Below, piece after piece: positions 45,503 through 56,935 of a stretch of DNA of 64,000 nucleotides (positions are counted from its first letter, which is position 1; every line of letters starts with the position of its first letter). The position numbers and the translations under genes were made by a program. Source of the stretch: Nicotiana tabacum (taxonomy: Eukaryota > Streptophyta > Magnoliopsida > Solanales > Solanaceae); assembly GCF_000715075.1 (NCBI RefSeq), contig NC_134082.1:196963948-197027947 (forward strand), given 5' to 3'. The notes beneath the pieces are model-generated. The model saw only the letters and a list, made by a program, of their open reading frames with translations, searched no databases and was not told where the DNA came from.

Positions 45503-45853
45503 AGAGTTTTTCCATTATAAGATCGAAGCAACCAAATTAAAGCTGATGTAACTAAACCAACCAGTGGAGTAATTAAATACGAAATGACACCAATATCTAC
45601 TTACACATGGCAATTATGATTAATGCAATTATAAATGACTAAAGTTATCGAATTGCTGGCAATTACGCCCCAAATGGGATAACAATCGCCAAGTCTTAGC
45701 AAAATGTGCAAAAGGCTTCGTAAGTGATGCATGCCATGGGAGCCAAAAATGGTCACACTTACGTTGTAAATGGTAGTACCATTTAGGCATTTATGACCCC
45801 TTAAATCCCAAACTAGGCACATGTCGTGATGGGTTTTCAATGTCTTAGCCTTA
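45503..45853. other. Spacer between two copia elements, nothing recognised
   Basis: About 350 bp with no gene or motif I recognise. It may include the true start of the SIRE-like LTR if that lies further left than 45854. Confidence 0.4.
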
Positions 45854-46731
45854 TGTTTTGATGATCTAACAAACTTACTGTCAAGAACCAGATAGGAAAC
45901 CTGACATACTTGGTATACATTGCTAATCAACGGACTCCAGCTAGAACTCCAGCTAATGTGAACTGCTACAACTGTAGAAGACAGAGAACCAACATAGGGA
46001 CCTGATCCCTTGTGTGTCCCTGATAGCAGTACGAAAGTTAACCGTGTTCAGCTGGAAAGTGACTGCCACAGAAACAGTGCAACACAGTTCTGCAGTCACT
46101 TGTCCTTTGACCAACCAAGTGCTTATATCATTCAAGTGATGTCATCAAAGGTGTATTAACAAGAGTATTACAACAAAACATCATTTGAACAATTGAGAAT
46201 TCACTACAAGCATTCAAGCCTTCTGAGATAGCGAATTTAATTCTCAAGAGCCTCAAGAACAAAGTTAAACGCTACTACGGACCAGTTCCAAAACCTAGTA
46301 TTTTGTTGTACTTAGTTGAGTTGTAACTTTGTCATTGTTCTTCATTGTAATTCCTAAATTGCTTAGATAGAAATGTTGCTTAGGAACCCCTTTATAAAAT
46401 CATAAACCCTTTGTGTTTGTGTCGTGACTAGAGTTAGTCATGAGTTGAAGTCTTTGTAATAGGTGTATTGCAAAGTGGATTGTAATAGGCGTATTACGAG
46501 TTAGTGAGGGATTACGAGTTTAATTCCTAGATTGCATAGGTTGTAATGTAAAATTTGCTCATAGTGAAGTTGAAATCCTACCAGTGTAGGTCGTGGTTTT
46601 TTATCCTCTTGAGCAGGGATTTTTCCATGTAAAACTCCCTGTCTTATTTACTTACTGTCTTACTAGTATTCTCAATGAAACTCATAGAGGACCTGGTACT
46701 CTACTGTTTGGTAGACTCATACAAACTAACA
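45854..46731 (+). repeat. 5' LTR of SIRE-like element (putative bounds)
   Basis: It ends ACAAACTAACA at 46731, followed by a degenerate PBS (ATTGATATAAGAGCGG, compare TTGGTATCAGAGC). The start TGTTTTGATGATCTAACAAA at 45854 is chosen from recall of SIRE LTR starts and TG...CA ends. With no second LTR the start is not proven. No gene is seen inside. Confidence 0.55.
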
Positions 46732-46784
46732 ATTGATATAAGAGCGGGTTCCTCCTATCAGGCTAACACCTAGGAAGGATTCTT

Positions 46785-47600
46785 ATGGCTGCTCCACCAA
46801 ATTTTGAAGAAGGTCAATCTACAAACCGACCACCCATATTCAATGGGCAATACTATGAGTGGTGGAAGACAAGAATGTATGATTTTATCATGGATGAAGA
46901 TTCTGAGTTGTGGGATGTCATATGTAATGGTCCTTATATGCCAACAAAGAAAATCGGAGATCTTCCATTGACGATGCCAAAGACCAGAAAAGAATACAAT
47001 GACGCAGATAGGAAAGTTGTGGAGAAATTTTCGTGCCAAGAAAATTTTGGTGTGTGGAATAGGACTTGATGAATACAATAGGATCTCATCTTGTTAAACT
47101 GGCAAGGAGATATGGGAAGCTTTGCAAACAATACATGAGGGAACCACTCAAGTAAAGCAATCTAAGATTGATATGCTCACCACTGAGTATGAACTCTTCA
47201 GGATCAAAGACGATGAATCTATTCAAGATATGCACATAAGATTCACTTCCATTATAAATGAGCTATACTTACTTGGTGAAATCATTCCCAGGAACAAGCT
47301 TGTGAGGAAGATCCTTAGTATTCTGTCAAGTTCATGGGAGAGTAAGGTGAATGCCATTACTGAAGCAAAGGACCTGTAGGAGCTGACCATAGACGAGCAG
47401 GTTGGAAATCTGAAAACCTACTAGATGAAGAGGAAGATAGACAGTGAAAGAAGAGAACCAAAAAAGGAATAGAACCCGGTACTCAAAGATGAAAGCAATG
47501 AATCAAGTAAGAAGGACAGTGACATGGCTTACTTAACCAAGAAGTTTCAGAAGATGGTCAAAATAAATTGACGAATACTGAAAATGGGCAACTCCAGTAG
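46785..47600 (+). pseudogene. SIRE-like gag, N-terminal part
   Basis: ATG 46785 opens MAAPPNFEEGQSTNRPPIFN, then YYEWWKTRMYDFI, the 'W..W...M' block of SIRE/Tork gag. It is open to 47067. A frameshift follows, then TGKEIWEALQTIHEGTTQVKQ and EYELFRIKDDESIQDMHIRF in another frame up to 47379, after which stops accumulate. The product cannot be made. Confidence 0.8.
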
Positions 47601-48700
47601 ACCAACGAATTATGACCTTTGTCACAAATGTGTAAAGCCAGGCACTTCATCAAAGGTTGTCCTCTCATGAAGAAAGAACACTCCAAATACAATCCTAATA
47701 AAGCAGCAAAGAGGAACATGGTTCCTGACAAGCACTTCAAAAGGAAGAGATCTGCTGACAATGTGGTGAAACAGGATCTTGTAGCGTGGGGAGACTCATC
47801 TAGTGAGTCTGAAGAAGAAACTGATGCAAGTGACAGTTCCATGATGATGGTTCAAAGTGAAGAAAATGAATATGATTCAATATTTGCTTTGATGGCCCAA
47901 TTAGATAATGACGAAGATGATGACAACAGTGAGGTAAACTTCAGGGATGTTCAGAGAAATCTGAAATCCTACTCCCCTAAAAAATCATGCTTTTAGCTAG
48001 TGTATTGACTGATACCTATCATAGTCTTGTGAAGGATAAAGATGTCTTGACCTTAGAGCTAGGAGAAGCTGAACAAACTAGAGATGATCTGGTAGTGCGT
48101 GTAGTTGATCTGAAGGAAACTATAAGTGATTTGGAGAAAGAAAAAAATGTTTTAACTGAAAAAATTGCTAACATAGAACATGAAAGAGATGGCTTAGTAG
48201 TTGTATATGTTGACTATAAGGAAACCATTGAGAATTTTAGTAAAGAAAAAGAGGCCTTAGTGAAGAGAGTGACTGAAATTGAGGAGAGCGATGATCTCTT
48301 GATAATGATTGCAGACCTGAGGGAAACTATAGAGGGGCTAGGAACTGAGTCTAGACTTGGAAATTCTAGAAAAGGAAAAGAGGTAGCCAGTGAGGCACAC
48401 ATTATGCTTGAAAACGAGTTGAAGGCTGTGAAAATTAGCATGTGTGTTGAAACTAAGAAAAACAAGCATCTCCAAACTGAACTGGAAAGAGTAAAAAATG
48501 ATCTTGAAAAGTCCTTCAAGTGGACCTGGTCCTCGGAAGCTATCACTGCCATGTATGTTAATAATGGTGAAAACAAGCAGGGAATAGGGTTTCAAAAAGA
48601 GAAAATCCCTTACAACCCCCATAGCAAGCATGTTACTGTACTGGATAACTGATGTGTACCCACTGTGGGAACAATGGCCATTTCAAGGAAAACTTCCAAG
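47600..48700 (+). pseudogene. SIRE-like gag, zinc knuckle and coiled-coil part
   Basis: A knuckle-like segment (CHKC...HFIKGCPLMKKEH, with its first Cys pair in a neighbouring frame) is followed by an acidic Ser/Glu-rich tract (about 47790-47940). A 220-codon frame (47987-48652) then follows with three repeats of about 35 residues (DLKETISDLEKEK, DYKETIENFSKEK, DLRETIEGL), a strong coiled-coil pattern of five heptads per unit. A second knuckle follows at about 48652 as CTHCGNNGHFKENF, in which the last Cys is Asn. Long coiled-coil gags are known in SIRE elements. The 48765 insertion follows. Confidence 0.7.
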
Positions 48701-49869
48701 CCAGGGTCCAGTCTATTTAGAAAAACAAAGTGTTTGCTGAAAATATAACTACTAAAAAGGGACCTGTCATGCCCCCGTTTTTCCTCGAGGAATCCGGGTT
48801 TCGACATTTTGTGACAACTCCTTTCCTTTTGGAATTGGGTAAGAGATTTAAAGAGTCGCCACTTAACGGATTAAGGTGCGTTAGGGCACCTAAAGCAAAT
48901 AGCTCATGAAATCAGTTTGCATCACCAGAGATTGGGTAAGGGCTCAAAATTACCTTGAGAGGAAGGTGTTAGGCACCCCTCGAGGTCCACAACGGTGGGT
49001 CCCAGCCAAACTCAGTTTAAGCGAATTAGTCTTTAAGGAAATAATGCAGTTTAAACAAATAGAGATTATTTTAAAACGGGAATTAAAGTGGACCTAAGTT
49101 TATTAGCCTATAGGATCACATCCATGCAATACTCGATAACCTTCCCCAAATTGAGGTGTTACGCGTAGCATTAGCGCACAAGTCATCATCTTCTTTACTA
49201 CCCAATTACCCTCCTGTCATGACCCTGGTTCGCCCTCCGTGAACTATCGTGATGGCACCTAGTCTCTATGATTAGGTAAGCGTAACAATGCGGAAAAAAC
49301 CAATTTGCAGAAGAAATAATAAAACGAAATAGTGAAGCAAAACAGTGTTTAAAAGTGTTGCTCGACATACACAATATCAACTTTTGAAATCTAACTATAT
49401 TTCCCAAAATCCGGAATCTCATGATCACAAGCCTTTGAATGTCTATAAATATCTAACTCCAAAATATCTATCCAAAGGAAAAAGGAAAATACAGAAGGGC
49501 TAATACTAAAAAGGGGGAGTAGAAAGGGACTCTTCGATCTTCGGATGTGGCATATATACCTCGGAGTCTCTATAAGCGCCTCGTCTCAAGCGTGATGAGT
49601 CTAAGTGGAGGTACCTGGATCTACACATGAAAAACATGTACAGAAAGGGCATGAGTATACCACAGCGGTACTTAGTAAGTGTCAAGCCTAACCTCGGTTA
49701 GGTAGTGATAAGGAAGGTCAGGGCCCTACTGAGATTAAATGAAATATAAGGTGCGACAGTATAAGATAAAGCAGTATAGTTGGAAGATAATACTAAGAAT
49801 CAATACAGGATAATAAAGATAACAATAACTAAAACAGAAACAGAAACAATCACCAGGAATACCACTCTT

Positions 49870-50085
49870 CTCAAAGATAATAACCGGGGATCTCTCAGTA
49901 TCCCGAGAATCTCTTAGTACCCTCAATACATGCCAGGGATCTCTTAGTATCCCGAGGATCTCTTGGTATCCTCAATATAAGCTAGGGATCTCTTGGTATC
50001 CTTAATATACGTGCTAGGGATCTCTCGGTATCCCGCACCTCAACTCAAATCATAAATACGTGCAGGGGACCTCTCGGGATGTTGT
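49870..50085 (-). repeat. GGGATCTCTTGGTATCC repeat cluster
   Basis: About eight copies of GGGATCTCT(C/T)(A/G)GTATCC(C/T) variants are spaced 25-50 bp apart. They occupy the part of this LTR where CCCCTCGGGC clusters sit in other family B LTRs. Confidence 0.75.
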
Positions 50086-50864
50086 CCCGTAGTCCCAAAG
50101 TATAATATACAGCAACAACATAAGGAATACTCAACTAAATAAATTAAACATGCTTTTCTAAGCTAACAGCAGATTTAAATTTCAAGTAGAGTAAGCAAGA
50201 AAGGAAAACACAATTAAAGCTACTTTAGTGAAAATAGGTTTTTAAACAATTAGCACAAGTACGCAATCGTCACCTCACGTACAAGTCATTTCAATTACCA
50301 CAATACAAAATCCTAAGGGAATGTCCCCCACACAAGGTTAGGCAAGCCACTTACCTCGAACCAGCTCAAATCACTCTGAAATCACGCTCTTGCCACCAGT
50401 ACTCGACTCCAAATGGCCCAAATCTATCCAATTCAATTGCATAATGTAAATAACACTTCAAGTAACTGATTCCACAAAGAAATTCTAAGCTAATACGCGA
50501 AATTAAGAAAAATGACCAAAATGCCCCTCAGGCCCACGTCTCGGAATCAGGTGAAATTTACATTTTCAGAATTCTCATACTTTCACGAGTCTATACATAA
50601 CAAGAAAACTGAAATCAGAGTTCAATTGACCCCTCAAATACCCATGTTAAAGTCTCTTAATCTCAAGCCCTAATTACCCATTTTCCCAAATTTTTTACCA
50701 CTAATTAGGTCTTTAATCACATATAAACTAGTTATGAAGTCAAAAATGTTACCTCCAAGTGATTCCCCTTTGGTTTCCTCAAAATTCACCCTCAAAAGCT
50801 TCAATCCCGTTCAAAAATAGTGGAAAAATAAAGAAGGGTCGCGGATAGGCTATTTGAATACTGC

Positions 50865-51020
50865 CCAGATATTCCTTCTTCGCGAATGCGGAAGGCCCCT
50901 CATGTTCGCGAAGCAAAAATTCACTTGGGTCCAGATTTCTTCATCGCGAATGCGATGCCCAGGTCGCGAACGCGATGCAAAACTTCCTCCTCCTATGCAA
51001 ACGCGGGAGCACCATTGCGA
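50865..51020 (-). repeat. TCGCGAATGCGA palindromic array in U3
   Basis: About seven copies of ATCGCGAATGCGAT-like units (TTCGCGAATGCGG, GTCGCGAACGCGATG, ATTGCGAACGCG) lie in about 155 bp. They have the same arm-centre-arm design as the arrays at 16.1 and 31.5 kb. A weak TATA-like stretch lies beside them on the - strand near 50851. Confidence 0.8.
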
Positions 51021-51439
51021 ACGCGTAGGTATAAGTGTCCCAAAATTCTCTGAAACTCCCAATAATTCCCCCCAGCAACTCACAATAGCATAAACAAACA
51101 TGGGGAAACAGTTAATAGGGGATCGGGGCATAAATTCTTAAAATGACCGGCCAGGTCGTTACACCTCCCCTTTTTAATTATTACCTAAGCATTCTAATAA
51201 CATCCAGTACGTACCTTATGCGTGCACTACCAGTCCCTTACCTCTGGAACTAGAGGTGTTTAAGACCTCTATTTAAGGAGGTTCTAGACTCACCTATGTT
51301 GTTTAAAAAGAGAAAACTAAGCGACAAACAAAAGTCAAGTAGGACGGTCACATAAGGAGCAATTAAGTGGGATCATGTTAACCTCCACAAAAAGACAAAC
51401 AAATGCACGTTGTTCAAACAAGAAATTTTAAATGATTTT

Positions 51440-52080
51440 AGGATCCTATAGGCAGGATATCTAAATGAGCACAAACAGAATATACAACAGTTTTATTAAA
51501 ACGAGCAGACGAGTACCTATCAGTTTGCCTACTGATTTTGTTAATACTCTGAATCTGGCCATATTTCAAACAAGCAATCACAGTTTTTGGACCCAGAATT
51601 TTAATTAACCTACAGGCTTGCGTAAGTAATAGTCGGGCAGAACCTTATAGACATGGTATCTAAGTTTTAAATTAGTTACTGATTTTAACAGGCAGATTTT
51701 ATCTTTAAATCCTATAGGCATGCTTTTTAAGTACAAAATGGGTTACAAACATTATTCCATATAGGCATGATATCTAAGTATTAAGACTGATTTTATACAA
51801 TCCCTATAGGCATGATATCTAGGTGAGTAAAGGCGTTAACAAGTTGCCAAGCCAGTCAATAAAGAATATCCTAGAAACATGATCTCTAATGCATACAAGG
51901 AGATTTTGGAAATATGTTTCTTTGATGTAGAATTGATAAATGACCTAGAAGCAGGATTTCTAGGATGCAAAGTGTGAAAATTCAGGATTACAAGTAATAA
52001 GATAAGTCTTATAAGCATGGTTTCTAATGGCATGCACATAACGAATCACCACAACAACCTATAGGCATGATTTCTACCCG
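51440..52080 (-). repeat. Dispersed CCTATAGGCATGATATCTA repeats in family C LTR
   Basis: About ten copies of a degenerate CCTATAGGCATGATATCTA word recur every 45-75 bp. The other family C LTR has a similar, more diverged set at 60140-60830. It is not a regular tandem array. It may be a remnant of one or a set of binding-site-like words. Confidence 0.7.
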
Positions 52081-53330
52081 AATTTAATAAAAGATATATA
52101 TAAAGATCCCTCCCCAGCTTTTACTAATAACCCCATATCTGTTTTTACAAAGATTATTACATTATTATAGACCAATACAATGAAAAATCATTATACTGGA
52201 AACCAGTGTCAACCTGGAAACCAGCCCTTCAAGCAAGCAAGTTTGATGTCCACAGGTAGTTCACAATACACAAAATGGGCTTCTGGTGTGTCAAAGTTCC
52301 CAAGGGCCTCAGGGACTCTGGGCAATTCTCACACCAGAACCTTTTCAACGAAACTGTTTTGTAAAGAATTTGGAAGGCCAACCCCAGTGTGTCAGAGTTC
52401 GGAGGAGTCTCATGGACCCTAGGCAGTGCTCACACTGGGGGTGGCAGGACCCTAGATATCTAAGAGTAAGAGTTTAAAAATAGTATACAAAGGTAGGGGA
52501 TGGTTTTATGAAAAAAATAGTTTATTTTCAGAAGTTTTAAACAAGTTGCAAACAGAACAGAACCATATTTCAGCAGATTAATTCAGATATATTTACCAGT
52601 AGTTAAACAATCACAACAAAATAGGAATACTGGAATCATAGACAGAATAGAGTCATAATTGAGTCAAACAAGGTTTCACATTGCCGGAGTTGATTTAGTC
52701 TATTAAGTATTACTAGGTGGAATCATATGAACATGTATTTAGCAGAGAGAAACATGCTGAAGTCAAATGACTAATCAGACAGCCATACAGAAAAGGTAGC
52801 AGGAATTTAAAGCACATTATTCTTGAAAGAAGTGTACAGAAACCATGAATTGATCAGGAACATGCTAAGGTAAATTATCAGCACATAAAAACAGGACAAG
52901 AATCGGGGCATTCTAGTTGAGAAACAAGTAAACAAGTGTTATGGATAAAATAGGAATGTGCTCAAGTATAATAACTATACTAACATATAAGATAGGGCAA
53001 GTTAACAGGAATAAGTCATGCTGATTAAGAGAGCAATAAACAGGAAAACATGGGGCAAACAGAAACATGTTGAAGTTTAACTACATAGAATATAGAATGA
53101 TAATAGAAATGGAGGCATACCAGTTAAGGAGATAGCAAGCGGGAAGGTAAAGGCAAATCGAATCTAAGAGTCTAGCCTTGGCTTTCAGCCGGCTAGATAG
53201 TGCAGCAAATAGAAGTAACAGAAAGAACTATGGTTGTGAGTGTGTGAGTAAGAGTAAGAGTTTATGTGTGTAGGTGTTTCTGTAACTTTCCGTGTGTGTT
53301 CTTGTGTTTTAAAAACCAGAATGGGGCGGT

Positions 53331-53340
53331 TTATATAGCA
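53331..53340 (-). promoter_or_regulatory. Putative TATA box of family C LTR
   Basis: The - strand reads CTATATAAACC. The second family C LTR has TATATATAC at the equivalent place (about 62061-62070). Both lie about 110-160 bases from the conserved TCTAGCCTTGGCTTTCAGCC block. Confidence 0.5.
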
Positions 53341-55008
53341 TTTAGCAGAGTAAAACAAACAAGGCAAAGAAAATTAAGAGTTCACAAATAAGGTATGCAA
53401 AACAAATTAACCAGTTAATTAAGGCTAAACTCAATCAATTAACACAGCAGGATCCGGGAAAAATCCCTTAAATTAGAGAGAATCAATTAACAACCAAGTT
53501 TGAGGTTTAATAAGGTAACCAAATAAATCAAAGACCATGTATGGGCCGGTTAAAACAATCAAATCCCAAAAATCAGGCTAGTAACCTAATTAAGGCAAGT
53601 AGTACCAATTATAAGTCACAAATAAGAAAAAATAAGTAAAATCGCAGAGAAATACCAATTTCAACAGAAAATATAATTTCGAACCCTAATTAGGCAAATA
53701 ATATCAGTTAATCTCTGTTAATTGACAAGGCCAAAGAATAACGGGCAAATATCAAGAAAAACAGTGAAGTGATTAGGAACCCTAGGGATTAGAACATAGA
53801 TATGAAAACTAGTCGAGCAAACACAGAGAACCAGAGTTAAAACACTCAAACTCTTTAGAAAAATGTTGCAGAAACGTAAAGATGAAACCCTAACTTTAGA
53901 GAAAAGCTAAAATCAGTTAATAACAAGAAAAACAAAAGATTTTTAAAGAGAAATATCAGATAAACTCAAAATCATGTCAGATCTATAGATATCTGAACAG
54001 ACTCGAGTAGAAAGTGACTAGGGTTTTAAAAAATGACAGAGGTGAGAAAAAATCCAGTTTTGAACCAGAGGTTTAAGCCATAAACATGAAGATAACAGTA
54101 CTCACAAATATAGAGATGAACACAGACAGGTTCATTGAGAAAATGAAAGGTTTGGACCGAGTCTTGTTCGAGTCTCCTTGATATTCCATCAAACAATAAT
54201 GAAATCGAACAACCAGTAGAGGTAGGAGGCTGGATGGGGCCTAAGATCGATGGGAAACCCTATGGATTGAAGGGTTCAGGTGACAATGGCTAGGGTTAGG
54301 GGAGATTTTGAGAGATAATCGAAGAGGTAAGGGAAACAGGAGCAGCGGGTTATGGGAAGAGAGTAGGGTTTGGGGTTAATTAAAAAGGAAATAACATCCT
54401 AGACCATTGATCTCTAAGATCAACGACCAGGATTTGATTTGGGGTTGGGCGGGTCAATAAGAAGTTGGGCTATGGTTTATCGATCAGGGTTATTTAATTG
54501 GGCTAGGGTAGTATTTTGGGCCAGGTGTGAAATTAAACCAAATTAAAAGAGGCTATTTGTTAAATACCCAATTAATTGATAAAATGATTTGTAAAAAATA
54601 GTTAATAAATGATAAAAATAATTTTTATGCATAAAAATGATTTAAAATAATTATTTAATATTATAAAAATACAAAATATAATTTTTCGTGTAAATAATGT
54701 AATTATGCATATATGGGCTATTATTGCAAAGTTATTGGAATTATAGCTTAAAGATACAAATATAATTATGCATAAAACTATTAAAGCTTAATTTAAATAT
54801 AAATGATAAAAAATCAAGTAATAAATCATCCTAAAATTATTTGTGATGCAATTAGTAATTATTTGGATAATAAAATGCTAGAATAAATTAATTAAAATCC
54901 TTTTAGAATTACAGAAAATTATGGAAAAATACTGGTTGATGCTCATGCACTATTTTGAAAGTATATATGTATTTTAAGAATATATGAGAGGAAAATTGGG
55001 TATCAACA

Positions 55009-56044
55009 GGACCAGGTGCCAGCCATAAAAAACGCATGTTACCTGCATGGACTAAGAGAACTCTTATTCATCCTCTTGCATACTACAAGGGACCCAAACT
55101 TATTTGGGTTCCTAAAACTAACTCTTGATTTCCTCGTGCAGGAAACAGTGAAAGGAAGCAGTCAGCAATGATTCATGGATAGTGGATGTTCAAAGCACAT
55201 GACTTGGAACACCATGGACTTTCTTTCACAAAAAGCCCTGCAAGGAGGGAGTATACCCTTTGGCAATGGGAAAAAGGGGTACATTCTCGGAGTTGGAAAA
55301 GTTGGGAAATCACTCACTCACTCAATTGAGAATGTGTACTATGTCAATGGTCTTAAGTACAGTCTCTTGAGTGTTTCTCAGATTTGCGATAAAGGAAACA
55401 AGGTGGAGTTTTTGTCCAAGATATGCACAGTCACTAATCTGGTAACTGGTAAAGTGGTACTTATGGCCAAGAGATATAAGAATATCTATATTGCTAATTT
55501 CGAGTCTATAAAAAGTGGTGATCTGAGTTGTCTGAAAGATGTTCATGATGATGTTGAACTCTGGCACAGAAGACTGGGGCACGCAAGCTTCTCTCTTCTG
55601 AATAAACTAATTCAGAAGGACCCGGTCCGTGGTCTTCCCATGTCAAAGTTCAAAGTACAGAAAGTCTGTGATGCATGTGCTAGAGGGAAGCATGTGAAGT
55701 CCTCATTTAGGTCTAAAAAAGATGTCAGCACCTCAAAGCCACTCGATCTTCTTCATATGGATTTGTGTGGCCCTATGAGAGTGCAAAGTAGGGGAGGAAA
55801 AAGATACATCTTTGTGATAGTGGATGACTACTCCAGATTCACATGGACTCTGTTTCTTAGAACAAAAGATGAAACCTTTGAGGTATTTATGGCCTTTGTG
55901 AAGAAAATCCAGGTGAAGATGGAGTCAAGAGTAACATGTATTAGATTAGATCATGGAACAGAATTTGACAATGCCAAATTTGATGAGTTCTGTAATGAAA
56001 ATGGAATTACCCACAACTTCTCAGCCCCAAGAGCACCCCAGTAA
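55009..56044 (+). pseudogene. SIRE-like pol, protease and integrase N-terminal part
   Basis: After the TSD copy the text continues with KRMLPAWTKRT and GPKLIWVPK, the usual SIRE lead-in, then a stop and a shift. The frame from 55175 gives the protease box MDSGCSKHMTW. GAG-pre-integrase and the zinc domain follow (WHRRLGHAS...CDACARGKH). Integrase Asp residues are in LHMDLCGPM and IRLDHGTEF. It ends at TAA 56042-56044 where family members read Gln-Asn-Gly-Val. Confidence 0.85.
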
Positions 56045-56935
56045 AATGGAGTTGTGGAAAGGAAGAATAGAATTCTTGAGGAAATGGCAAGAACAATGTT
56101 GATCGACAGTGGGATTGCAAAGAACTTCTGGGCTAAAGCTGTCAACACTACCTGCTACTTGATTAATAGGTGTATGATTAGATATCTCATGAACAAAACC
56201 CCCTATGAGTTGCTGAATGGAAGGAAACCCAAGCTGACTCACCTAAGAACATTTGGGTGCAAATGTTATGTTCTCAACAATGGAAAGGATCAGCTTGGTA
56301 AATTTGATTCCAAGACTGATTAAGGAATCTTTTTGGGGTTATTCTTCTCAAAGCAAAGCTTACAAGATATACAACAATCGGACTCAATGTGTTGAGGAAA
56401 GCGTTCACGTAATGTTTGACGAGTCATATCCCTCCTATGAGAAAATCAACAAGGATGATCAAGATGGGGAGACCTTACTGGTTCCAGGTGAAGTCATCAA
56501 CATGACAAATGGAAAGACAGACATGATGAGTCAAGTAAAGGAGCCAAGTGGAGATGATGCAGCTTCTTCCTCAAGGGAACCAGGTACCTCAATTACAACC
56601 ACTAAAGCTGAAGAAAGAGTGGTTGATGCGGTGCAAGGTACTCCACAAGTAGCTGAGAGAAGAACACAAGGGAACCAGTTAGATATACCCATCTCCTCTA
56701 CAAATGATCCTCAAATACCCAACTGGAAACACAAAATCTCTCATCCTCTTGACAACATAATTACCCCTCTAGATTCTGGAGTGCAAACCAGATCAAAAGC
56801 CAGAAATTCACTTGCCTTCTCAGCCTTTCTTTCCCAAATAGAACCCAAAAACATCAAGGAAGCCTTAAAGGATGCAGACTGGATTACAGCCATGCAAGAT
56901 GAGTTGCATCAGTTCGAAAGGAACAATGTATGACA
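56045..56935 (+). pseudogene. SIRE-like pol, integrase end and linker
   Basis: NGVVERKNRILEEMARTML carries the third catalytic integrase residue (Glu), directly after the stop. The frame runs to TAA 56321-56323. A shift joins it to the frame 56253-56933, which contains YSSQSKAYKIYNNRT and an acidic Ser/Thr-rich linker, and then ends in KDADWITAMQDELHQFERN, the start of copia RT. It stops at TGA 56931-56933. Confidence 0.8.

Larger units (their letters stand above)
49215..51163 (-). mobile_element. Solo LTR, family B, nested in family C LTR, TSD CCTCC
   Basis: On the - strand it starts TGTAACGACCTGGCCGGTCA (51163) and ends AGGGTCATGACA (49215), flanked by CCTCC (49210-49214 and 51164-51168). 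It shares the CTAGGTGCCATCACGATAG block with the insert in the tRNA-Gly sequence. At 1,949 bp it is shorter than the other family B LTRs. It is the innermost layer of a three-level nest (SIRE-like, then family C, then this). Confidence 0.92.
48765..55008 (-). mobile_element. Solo Ogre/Tat-type LTR (family C), TSD GGACC
   Basis: On the - strand it starts TGTTGATACCCAATTTTCC (55008) and ends GGCATGACA (48765). GGACC flanks both ends (48760-48764 and 55009-55013), and the SIRE-like reading frame continues across it. It matches 59315-63843 along its length, for example the GGAATCCGGGTTTCGACATT-type start and the 'TCTAGCCTTGGCTTTCAGCC' block at 53169/61943. Without the nested solo LTR it is about 4.3 kb. 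It carries no PBS or PPT and no gene, so the internal part is gone. Confidence 0.9.
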
